From: Pseudomonadota bacterium
Lineage (GTDB): Bacteria; Pseudomonadota; Alphaproteobacteria; Acetobacterales; Acetobacteraceae
Direction: 5' to 3'
DNA length: 11,065 bases
Assembly (NCBI GenBank): GCA_021826485.1
Contig: JAKAZX010000100.1
Span: forward strand, 1 to 11,065
In this document: positions 1 to 5,808 of the stretch, piece by piece
How the letters are laid out: each line of letters starts with the position of its first letter
Numbering within the stretch: position 1 is the stretch's first letter
Program-made: the position numbers and the translations under genes
Notes under the pieces: generated by a model
What the model was told of the DNA's origin: nothing
The model's database searches: none
The model's input: only the letters and a program-made list of their open reading frames with translations

Positions 1-449
1 GGCGGTCCGCTGGTGCCGGAGGTGAACAGCGCCCATTCCGTCGCGGCCCCGCCCGTCCACGGCGCGTCATCCGCCTGTATCGCAGCACCGCTGCCGACGA
101 TGACGGGAACGCCGGTATCGGCCAGTTCCGGCATCGGACGGTCCGTCAGCACGGCGTCGGCCTGCGCGGTCACGAGCGCGAGGCGCAGATGCGCCTCGGA
201 CAAATCCGGCGTGCACAGCACGATGCGCCGCGCGAGCCCGTCCAGTTCCAGCAGCGCGAGCGCGGTGGCGAGTTGGCTCGACAGGCGCAGCACGACACAC
301 GCATCGCGCAGCCGCTCGCGCTGCCCGTCCAGCACCGTGCTTGCCGACAGCGCCGCCAGATCGATCCGCGCCGCCTCATCCCGCAGGAACCTGCCCGCCC
401 CCGCGGCAAAAGTGACATCCCGGAGGGGGACGTTCTCAGACACTGCCAT
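1..449 (-). CDS. Adenylate-forming (AMP-binding) ligase, N-terminal part, cut by left edge
   Basis: Reading leftward from the ATG at 447-449 gives an uninterrupted 149-residue frame that runs off the window edge. It ends in LFTSGTSGP (residues 141-149), which matches the A3/P-loop motif of acyl-CoA synthetases, acyl-AMP ligases and NRPS adenylation domains. Residues about 50-80 (VVLRLSSQLATALALLELDGLARRIVL) fit the helix-strand unit before that motif. The family activates a carboxylate as acyl-AMP and passes it to CoA or an acyl-carrier thiol; the substrate cannot be judged here. The motif comes early (about residue 143), so the N-terminal subdomain is compact. The start is uncertain: an in-frame ATG at 486-488 would add 13 residues, and neither has a strong Shine-Dalgarno. 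It lies 47 nt after the metA stop on the same strand, so it may be the third gene of that operon. The family call is fairly firm, the role unknown. Confidence 0.72.
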   Translation of the reverse strand, partial: MAVSENVPLRDVTFAAGAGRFLRDEAARIDLAALSASTVLDGQRERLRDACVVLRLSSQLATALALLELDGLARRIVLCTPDLSEAHLRLALVTAQADAVLTDRPMPELADTGVPVIVGSGAAIQADDAPWTGGAATEWALFTSGTSGP

Positions 450-496
450 TGGCTTGCCGTCCGCTCTGCCGGAAAGCCCGGCGCTCATGTGCCACG

Positions 497-1510
497 CTAC
501 TCGGCCCCGACGCCAAGCGCCGGCCGCCCCGCCCCGCTTGGTTGCCAGGCGACCGCCCGCGCCGATGTCAGCCCCTCGTCCATCGGCCGCCGCGGCTTGC
601 GCGCGGCGATGTCGGCAAGCCAGTTCGCGTACAGGCCGACCGCCAGATCGCGCCAGCCATGCCCGAGATCGGCGAGACAGGCCGCCATCGGGAATTCGTC
701 CATCAGCCCTGTCCGCCGCTCCCGCAGCGCCCGCGCGCGGAAGGTGTCGAGCAGCGCCGCCGTCGCCTCGGTGACGTAATTCTCCGGCGCGTCGGGATAC
801 GCCTCGCGCTCGCCGTTCAGATACTGCCTGATGTCGCGGCGGTATTCGCGCAGCAGCGTGGCCGCGTCGTATTCGGGATGGCCCTGGCAGAACAGGAACG
901 GCGCGCCGTCGTCCTTGGCGAAGATGTCGGCACCCGCCCCCGCCGTGCGCGACAGGATGCGGTATCCCGCCGCGCGCAGCGCCGCTTCCGGCAGGTCGTT
1001 GTAGCGCGAGTGCGGCACCAGCCAGCGCCGGGGCAGCCCCCCCATCGCCGGATGCGCCGCCCGGGTGCGCGCGCAGGCGACGAGGCCGGACAGCTTGCGC
1101 GGGAACCGCTGCCGCACGACGCCGTCCAGATGGAACACCGCCGCGTGCGCCGCCAGGCACGACCAGATGGTCGGCACCGCCGCGCCGCGCGCCAGTTCGA
1201 TCAGCCGCACCATCGCCGGCCAGTAAGACTCGTCGGGAAAGTGCGCGGCGCGCGGCGCCATGCCGCTGACGATCAACCCGTCCGGTGGCGCCGCTTCCAG
1301 CGCCGCGATGCTCTCGTAGCGCGGCGCCGCCGCATCCGGCAGGGTTCCGGCCGCCCAGGGATCGAGCGTGAAAAACCGCAATTCCACCGGCACATCGCGC
1401 ACCGCCGCCGTCAGGATGGCGCGGAACTGCTGCTCGGTGTGCCGCCGCCCCTCGCCCGGCATGCTGTTGACCAGTCCGATGACAAGCGGCGGCAAGGCCA
1501 TCGCGTCCAT
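497..1510 (-). CDS. metA: Homoserine O-acyltransferase, MetA family
   Basis: This 337-residue protein belongs to the MetA family, cytoplasmic enzymes with a glutamine-amidotransferase-like fold that acylate homoserine in the first committed step of methionine synthesis. The catalytic Cys is C118 in TIWSCLAAHAA. The second motif is VPHSRYND (165-172). H211 and E213 in FCQGHPEYD match the family's His-Glu pair. The length is slightly above the roughly 300-310 residues usual for MetA because of an Ala/Arg-rich C-terminal tail after about residue 300. The start at 1508-1510 is preferred over the ATG at 1499-1501 because GGAG (1519-1522) lies 8 nt upstream, inside the end of metY. Acyl choice is unclear: the position that separates succinyl (Gly) from acetyl (Glu) enzymes appears to be Arg87 (SGMAPR). 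Pairing with MetY would suit O-acetylhomoserine, but MetY-type enzymes also use the succinyl ester. Confidence 0.9.
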   Translation of the reverse strand: MDAMALPPLVIGLVNSMPGEGRRHTEQQFRAILTAAVRDVPVELRFFTLDPWAAGTLPDAAAPRYESIAALEAAPPDGLIVSGMAPRAAHFPDESYWPAMVRLIELARGAAVPTIWSCLAAHAAVFHLDGVVRQRFPRKLSGLVACARTRAAHPAMGGLPRRWLVPHSRYNDLPEAALRAAGYRILSRTAGAGADIFAKDDGAPFLFCQGHPEYDAATLLREYRRDIRQYLNGEREAYPDAPENYVTEATAALLDTFRARALRERRTGLMDEFPMAACLADLGHGWRDLAVGLYANWLADIAARKPRRPMDEGLTSARAVAWQPSGAGRPALGVGAE

Positions 1511-1515
1511 CGCAT

Positions 1516-2832
1516 CTACTCCGCCGCGTCGGCGAGCACGCCGACCGCGTCCAGCGCCTGATCGAGATCGGCGATGATGTCGTCGGCATGTTCGATGCCG
1601 ATGGACAGCCGGATCATCTCCGGCCGCACGCCGGCCTTTGCCTGCTCGGCGCGCGTCATCTGCCGGTGCGTGGTCGATGCCGGATGGCAGGCGAGCGACT
1701 TCGCATCGCCCAGATTGACCAGCCGCTTGACCAGCTTCAGCGCGTCGTAGAAGCGCACGGCCCCGTCGTAGCCGCCGCGCGCGCCGAACGTGAGCAGCGA
1801 GCACGCGCGCCCGCCGAGGTATTTCTGTGCCAGCGCATGGTACGGGCTATCCGGAAAGCCGACATAGTTCACCCAGTCCACGCGCGGATCGTCGCGCAGG
1901 AACTCGGCCACCTTCCTCGCGTTCTCGACATGCCGCTCGACGCGCAGGGCCACCGTCTCGATCCCTTGCAGCAGCAGGAAGGCGGACAGCGGCGACAGCA
2001 CGGCGCCGGTCGTGCGCAGGAACACGCTGCGGCAGCGGGCGATATAGGCGGCGGCACCGAAATGCTCGGTATAGACAAGGCCGTGATAGGATTCGTCGGG
2101 CTCGCAGAACATCGGGAAGCGATCGGCGTGGCGCCGCCAGTCGAAGCGGCCGGAATCGACGACGGCGCCGCCCATCGTCGTGCCGTGCCCGCCCATGAAC
2201 TTGGTCAGCGAATGCACCACGATGTCCGCGCCGTGCTCGATCGGCCGCAGCAGGATCGGCGTGGCGACGGTGTTATCGACGATCAGCGGCACGCCGTGCG
2301 CGTGCGCCACATCCGCCAGCGCCGCGATGTCGCACATGTTGCCGGCCGGGTTGCCGACACTCTCGCAATAGACCCCGCGGCTGTTGTCATCGAGCAGGGC
2401 CGCGATCGCATCCGCCCGATCGCTCGCGGCGAAGCGCACCTCGATGCCCTGGCGACGCAGATAGTGCGCGAACAGCGTGTGCGTGGTGCCATAGAGCTGC
2501 GGGACGGAGACGATGTTGCGCCCGGGCTCGACGAGGTTGGCGATGGCGTAGTGCATCGCCGCCTGGCCGGAGCCGACGACCATCGCCTCGATGCCGCCCT
2601 CGAGCTGCGCGACGCGCTTTTCCAGCACCACGTTTGTCGGGTTGCTGATGCGGCTGTAGCGATAGCCCTCGGCTTCCAGGTTGAACAGCGCCGCGCCATG
2701 TTCGGCGCTGTCGAAGGCGTAAGCCACGGTCTGGTAAATCGGCACGGCGACGGCATGCGTCGTCGGGTCGTCCACATACCCGCCGTGGATGGCAATGGTT
2801 TCCTGGCGGGCCTCCCGCTTTGCCTTGTCCAC
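1516..2832 (-). CDS. metY: O-acetylhomoserine/O-succinylhomoserine sulfhydrylase (MetY type)
   Basis: This 438-residue protein is a Cys/Met-metabolism PLP enzyme, the usual length for MetY (about 430), where cystathionine gamma-synthases are nearer 390. It makes homocysteine from an O-acylated homoserine and sulfide. Visible family motifs are QETIAIHGGY (10-19), YRYSRISNPT (57-66), the cofactor-contacting stretch VVGSGQAAM (85-93) with nearby PQLYGTT (111-117), VDNTVATP (185-192), and the Schiff-base lysine K211 in HSLTKFMGGHG. The start is GTG at 2830-2832, preceded by a GAGGGG Shine-Dalgarno about 6 nt away. Its TAG stop (1516-1518) is 5 nt from the metA ATG, and its last codons contain the metA ribosome-binding site, so the two are probably translationally coupled. 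Upstream is a divergent 217-nt region; I could not fit a SAM riboswitch there. Family is certain; the precise acyl substrate is not. Confidence 0.92.
   Translation of the reverse strand: MDKAKREARQETIAIHGGYVDDPTTHAVAVPIYQTVAYAFDSAEHGAALFNLEAEGYRYSRISNPTNVVLEKRVAQLEGGIEAMVVGSGQAAMHYAIANLVEPGRNIVSVPQLYGTTHTLFAHYLRRQGIEVRFAASDRADAIAALLDDNSRGVYCESVGNPAGNMCDIAALADVAHAHGVPLIVDNTVATPILLRPIEHGADIVVHSLTKFMGGHGTTMGGAVVDSGRFDWRRHADRFPMFCEPDESYHGLVYTEHFGAAAYIARCRSVFLRTTGAVLSPLSAFLLLQGIETVALRVERHVENARKVAEFLRDDPRVDWVNYVGFPDSPYHALAQKYLGGRACSLLTFGARGGYDGAVRFYDALKLVKRLVNLGDAKSLACHPASTTHRQMTRAEQAKAGVRPEMIRLSIGIEHADDIIADLDQALDAVGVLADAAE
1519..1522 (-). promoter_or_regulatory. Ribosome-binding site of metA inside the metY 3' end
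   Basis: On the minus strand GGAG sits 8 nt before the ATG at 1508-1510 and within the last codons of metY, just before its TAG. This decides the metA start in favour of MDAMALPP over the downstream MALPP, and suggests that ribosomes ending metY restart on metA. Confidence 0.55.
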
Positions 2833-2932
2833 GCTGGTCCCCTCGATGTCCCGCTTTGCAAGAGTCGCCAGAGCAGGCGGTGCCCGCGCTCGCCAACGGG
2901 TTTCAGACTGAGGATATGGCTGCGAAATGTCA

Positions 2933-2945
2933 ATGATTTAGTCAT
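2933..2945. promoter_or_regulatory. Operator-like palindrome upstream of metY
   Basis: ATGA-TTTAG-TCAT has perfect 4-bp arms around 5 nt and abuts a minus-strand TTGACA hexamer at 2928-2933. The position suits a repressor or activator site for the met genes. The arms are short, so chance is possible. Confidence 0.25.
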
Positions 2946-3009
2946 AGCACATTATCGCCCTACGAACGTGTTGTGGTAGAGCCATCCTTCCGGGCATGAC
3001 CTGACATCA

Positions 3010-3027
3010 GGGGCATGCCGATGCCCC
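3010..3027 (+). promoter_or_regulatory. Hairpin in the leader of the PAP2-like gene
   Basis: GGGGCAT and ATGCCCC form a perfect 7-bp stem around the tetraloop GCCG. It ends 22 nt before the GTG start at 3050 and directly follows CTGACATCAG (3001-3010), a second small palindrome. No T-run follows, so it is not a typical intrinsic terminator. It may be a leader structure or a DNA site. Confidence 0.3.
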
Positions 3028-3049
3028 CGATCGCTGGAGACCGTACGGC

Positions 3050-3622
3050 GTGCATTTCCTGACCGACTTCGCCGACCAGGCTGTGATCCTGCCGCTGACA
3101 ATCGCCGTGACCGTGAGCCTGCTGGTGCAGCGCTGGCGCCGGGGCGCCGCCGTCTGGCTGCTCGGCGTGACCGCCACGCTGGCCATCACGCTCGCGCTGA
3201 AGCTGGTCTTCCATGCCTGCTCGGAGACGTTCGGCCTGCCGTCCCTGCACACCCCCAGCGGCCATGCGGCGGCGGCGGCGGTGATCAGCGGCGGTCTGAC
3301 CGGGCTGCTGAGCCGGCGCCGCACCGCGGCGGTGCTGATCTCGCTTGCGATCGTCACGCTGATCGGGCTGTCACGCCTGCTGCTGGGCGCGCACTCGCTG
3401 CCCGAGGTGGTGGTGGGCAGCCTCGTAGGCCTCGCCGGCGCGGCGGTGCTGCTCCGCCTCGCCGGCCCGCCGCCGCCCGGCTTCGACCTGCGCCGCACCG
3501 CCCTGGTCGCCGCCACCGTGCTCGTGCTGTTCCACGGCCTGCACATGCCGGCGGAGGCGCATATCCGCGCCTCCGCCTCGTTCCTCGCGCGCTATTTCGG
3601 CGTCTGCGTGCCGCCGGGCTGA
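3050..3622 (+). CDS. PAP2-superfamily membrane phosphatase-like protein
   Basis: This 190-residue protein has about five or six hydrophobic segments (roughly 11-26, 35-53, 73-88, 92-107, 119-137, 149-163), so it is an inner-membrane protein. It carries two PAP2 (phosphatidic acid phosphatase type 2) signature parts: PSGHA at 69-73, and SR at 108-109 followed by H115, which supply the catalytic histidine pair and phosphate-binding residues. Such enzymes remove phosphate from lipid phosphates such as phosphatidate or undecaprenyl diphosphate. Motif 1 is degenerate: K51 is present but the Arg-Pro expected seven and eight residues later is Ser-Glu. The motif 3 Asp is Glu119. Activity may therefore differ or be weak. 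The start is GTG, with GGAG about 12 nt upstream, a long spacing. The stop is 3 nt from the convergent decarboxylase stop. The call as PAP2-like is good; the substrate is unknown. Confidence 0.75.
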   Translation: MHFLTDFADQAVILPLTIAVTVSLLVQRWRRGAAVWLLGVTATLAITLALKLVFHACSETFGLPSLHTPSGHAAAAAVISGGLTGLLSRRRTAAVLISLAIVTLIGLSRLLLGAHSLPEVVVGSLVGLAGAAVLLRLAGPPPPGFDLRRTALVAATVLVLFHGLHMPAEAHIRASASFLARYFGVCVPPG

Positions 3623-3625
3623 GCC

Positions 3626-5038
3626 TTACCGCGCCGCCTCCAGTGCCGCGACGAGTTGGGCCACATCGGCTTCGCTGGTCGCGCCGTGCGTGACGCAGGC
3701 ACGGATCACCGGCCCGCCCCCGAATGTCGCGACCGAGATCCAGGCGGCGCCGGACGCCAGGACCGAGCGGACGATGGCGGCAGGCTCGGCGGCACCCGCC
3801 GGGGGGCGCAGGCACAGCACCGCGAGCGGACTGTCGTTGACCACCTGCCAGCCCCGCGCCTGCATCTCCCTGCGCAGCAGCGCGGCGAGGGCCACGGCAC
3901 GCTCGACATGCGCCGCGTACCCCGCCCAGCCGGCGGCGGCGAGCGAGAGGAACAGGCGCAACCCCAGGAACCGCCGCGACCATTGCACGCTCGTCACGTA
4001 CGGATCGATGCCCGCGGCGTTCGAGGGCATGTAGCCGGTCGAGACCCGGAACGCCTCGGACAGCAGCGCCGGATGGCGGGTGAGGAACATGCCGCAGCCC
4101 ATCGTCGTGGCGAACCATTTGTGCGCGTCGATGGTGACCGAGTCCGCCTCCGCGATCCCCGCGAGCAGCGGGCGCAGCCGGTCCGAGGCGATGGCGGCCC
4201 CGCCCCACGCGGCATCGACATGGCACCACAGCCCGGCCTGTCGCGCGATGGCCACGCAGGCGGGCAAGGGGTCGATCATGCCGGCCGCCGTGGTGCCGGC
4301 CGTCGCCGCCACCATCACCGGCACCGCGCCCGCGTTCCGGTCGGCGGCGATCGCCTCCGCCAGCGCATCCGTTCGCATCCGCCCCGCGCCATCGGTCGGC
4401 AGCAGCCGCACCGCGTCCCGCCCAATGCCGGCCTGATGCGCGATCTTCAGCCAGGCGAGGTGGGAATCGGCGGAGGCGTAAAGCATCGGCTGTCCCGCGA
4501 AGGCGCGCGCGCCGATGCGGCCGAAATCCGCGTGCGCCGCCGTCAGGGCGCAGATCAGCGCGGTGAAATTGGCTTCGGCACCGCCCGTGGTGAAATGCCC
4601 GCCGCTCCCCGTCGGCATGCCGGCGCGCGCGGCCACGGCACGGATCGTATGCGCTTCGATCGCCACCGCCGCGGGTGAGGTGGTGGCGCTGGCGAGCTGC
4701 GGATTGAAGGCGGCGGCGATCCGGTCCGCCAGTTGCGCGGGCAGCGTCGGGGCCGGATTGAACAGGCCGAAATAGCGCGGATGGGTGATCTGGGTGACGC
4801 CCTGCTCCAGCAGCCCGATCACCCACGGCAGCAGCGCCTCCAGCGGCCGCGGGGCGGTGAAATCGAACCCCTCCAGCGCCGCCCGCGCGCCGGCGAGGTC
4901 GAGCGTCGGCGCGACCGGAAGGCCGGCGAGACGCTCCGGCAGGCCGGCCAGCAGCTCCGTCGCCAGCGCCTCCCCATCCCGCCGCATGGCGGAGTTGGGA
5001 AACAACGCCGGATCCGGCGCGATCACATGATCGTCCAT
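3626..5038 (-). CDS. Group II PLP-dependent amino-acid decarboxylase
   Basis: This protein of about 470 residues has the length and motifs of the group II pyridoxal-dependent decarboxylases, which include aromatic amino-acid, histidine, glutamate and 2,4-diaminobutyrate enzymes. Counting from the ATG at 5047: ITHPRYFG (87-94) is the substrate-side loop; HFTTGGAEANFTAL (151-164) is the phosphate-binding segment; H196 in SADSHLAW should stack on the PLP ring; D278 in HVDAAWGG should bind the pyridine nitrogen; and K310 in TIDAHKW is the Schiff-base lysine. The start is set at the ATG at 5036-5038 because AGGAG (5048-5052) touches the first ATG (5047) with no spacing but lies 9 nt before this one; a GTG at 5041 is also possible. 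Which amino acid is decarboxylated cannot be read from sequence. The gene is divergent from the next membrane protein, with 38 nt between starts. Confidence 0.87.
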   Translation of the reverse strand: MDDHVIAPDPALFPNSAMRRDGEALATELLAGLPERLAGLPVAPTLDLAGARAALEGFDFTAPRPLEALLPWVIGLLEQGVTQITHPRYFGLFNPAPTLPAQLADRIAAAFNPQLASATTSPAAVAIEAHTIRAVAARAGMPTGSGGHFTTGGAEANFTALICALTAAHADFGRIGARAFAGQPMLYASADSHLAWLKIAHQAGIGRDAVRLLPTDGAGRMRTDALAEAIAADRNAGAVPVMVAATAGTTAAGMIDPLPACVAIARQAGLWCHVDAAWGGAAIASDRLRPLLAGIAEADSVTIDAHKWFATTMGCGMFLTRHPALLSEAFRVSTGYMPSNAAGIDPYVTSVQWSRRFLGLRLFLSLAAAGWAGYAAHVERAVALAALLRREMQARGWQVVNDSPLAVLCLRPPAGAAEPAAIVRSVLASGAAWISVATFGGGPVIRACVTHGATSEADVAQLVAALEAAR

Positions 5039-5047
5039 CACGCCCAT

Positions 5048-5052
5048 CTCCT
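5048..5052 (-). promoter_or_regulatory. Shine-Dalgarno deciding the decarboxylase start
   Basis: AGGAG on the minus strand directly abuts the upstream ATG (5045-5047), which is therefore a poor start. It lies 6 nt from a GTG (5041) and 9 nt from the next ATG (5038). Confidence 0.5.
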
Positions 5053-5076
5053 GTGCCTTTTGTGTTAAATTACTTT

Positions 5077-5685
5077 ATGCGATCCAACTCCGCGACCACC
5101 ACCTGGGTCGCGGCCGCTTTCGCGGGCACGGCGGTCGCGGCGGGATGTGTCCTGGTGCTGTCCGGCGCGGACGAGCACGGCACCGTGCTCGCCCTGAAGC
5201 TGACGGCGCGCCTCTCGTTCCTGCTGTTCTGGCCGGCATACGCCGGAGCAGGCCTCGCGTTGCTGTCGGGCATGGGCCTGCGGTCGCTGCAACGACACGG
5301 GCGCGATTTCGGTCTTGCCTTCGCCGCCGCGCAGACCGTCCACGCGGGGCTGGTTGCCTGGCTGTGCTGGATCGGGGCCCCGCCCGCGCGTGGCCTGTTC
5401 GTCATCTTCGGCCCGCCGCTCGTTCTTGTTTATGTCCTGGTGTTGTTTTCCATTCCGCGATTGCGCCAGGGGCTCGGCACGACGGGCTGGTGGCTGCTGC
5501 GCACGCTGGGAATGAACGCCATCGCGGCGGCGTTCGCCTTCGACTTTCTGCGCGCCCCCTTGTTCGACAGTACGCTGCATGCCGCCGAGTACGTGCCCTT
5601 TGCCACCCTGGCCCTGCTCGGCGCCGCCTGCCATCTCGCGGCCCTGCGGCCGCCAGACCGGCGCCGTGAAGGAACAGCGGGCTGA
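5077..5685 (+). CDS. Hypothetical six-helix integral membrane protein
   Basis: I do not firmly recognise this 202-residue protein. It has about six transmembrane segments (roughly 11-29, 43-65, 77-99, 106-125, 139-157, 172-190), short loops and a charged tail (RPPDRRREGTAG). The segment GRDFGLAFAAAQTVHAGLVAWL (75-96) resembles the pattern in the ferric-reductase-like transmembrane domain, in which an Arg/Gly-led helix carries a haem-ligating His; only one such His (H89) is clear, so haem binding is unproven. The start is placed at the ATG at 5077. An in-frame GTG at 5053 would lengthen it by eight residues. No Shine-Dalgarno precedes 5077, but a TTAAAT hexamer (5065-5070) ends 6 nt before it, which would suit a leaderless transcript. 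It shares a 38-nt divergent region with the decarboxylase. Confidence 0.65.
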   Translation: MRSNSATTTWVAAAFAGTAVAAGCVLVLSGADEHGTVLALKLTARLSFLLFWPAYAGAGLALLSGMGLRSLQRHGRDFGLAFAAAQTVHAGLVAWLCWIGAPPARGLFVIFGPPLVLVYVLVLFSIPRLRQGLGTTGWWLLRTLGMNAIAAAFAFDFLRAPLFDSTLHAAEYVPFATLALLGAACHLAALRPPDRRREGTAG

Positions 5686-5713
5686 TGGCTCCCCAATTCG
5701 TTTTGACTCCGAT

Positions 5714-5729
5714 ATTGACACCTGTCAAC
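5714..5729. promoter_or_regulatory. parS: Candidate parS (RepB-binding centromere-like) palindrome
   Basis: The 16-mer ATTGACACCTGTCAAC contains TTGACA-CC-TGTCAA, perfect 6-bp arms around 2 nt. Sites for RepB in repABC replicons follow the 16-bp palindrome pattern GTT-N4-GC-N4-AAC. This one matches 6 of the 8 fixed positions, deviating at the first base (A) and one centre base (CC for GC). It lies 80 nt upstream of repA, one of the known parS positions. A protein-binding site is likely; its identity as parS is inferred. Confidence 0.5.
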
Positions 5730-5771
5730 GGCGGCGGCCACGCGATCCTTGCCCGACGCGGCGCGTGTGCC

Positions 5772-5808
5772 CTACGGAAAAGGTCGTAGCCATGGGATTT
5801 TTCCGTAG
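5772..5808. promoter_or_regulatory. Inverted repeat abutting the repA start, probable autoregulatory operator
   Basis: CTACGGAAAA (5772-5781) and TTTTCCGTAG (5799-5808) are perfect 10-bp arms separated by 17 nt. The right arm ends at the base before the repA ATG. A further CGTAG (5785-5789) in the spacer also pairs with the left arm, and CCATGG sits in the centre. Partition ATPases with an N-terminal helix-turn-helix usually repress their own operon, so an operator is the simplest reading. If transcribed, the repeat could instead fold over the start codon. Confidence 0.5.

Larger units (their letters stand above)
2833..3049. other. Divergent intergenic region between metY and the PAP2-like gene
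   Basis: These 217 bases separate two divergent genes and carry no convincing ORF. The metY-side leader has a TTGACA hexamer on the minus strand (2928-2933) with no good -10 at normal spacing. That hexamer overlaps the palindrome ATGA-TTTAG-TCAT (2933-2945). The PAP2 side holds a self-complementary CTGACATCAG (3001-3010) and a 7-bp GC-rich hairpin (3010-3027). The stretch 2925-2975 is more AT-rich than its surroundings, as expected for promoters. Confidence 0.5.

Noticed and set aside
1511..1804. An N-terminal extension of metA into metY
   Set aside because: This frame is the shadow of metY; its Arg/Ala-rich translation is not MetA-like, and a good ribosome-binding site supports the start at 1510.
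2833..2960. A SAM riboswitch in the metY leader
   Set aside because: The leader has short GC-rich stems and a GCAAAGCGGG stretch near the start codon, but the conserved cores I know for SAM-II and related classes are not recognisable. A covariance-model search would decide.
1588..2979. A 463-codon plus-strand frame opposite metY
   Set aside because: The translation is rich in His, Arg and Gln with no recognisable domain, whereas the minus strand encodes a complete MetY with all cofactor motifs.
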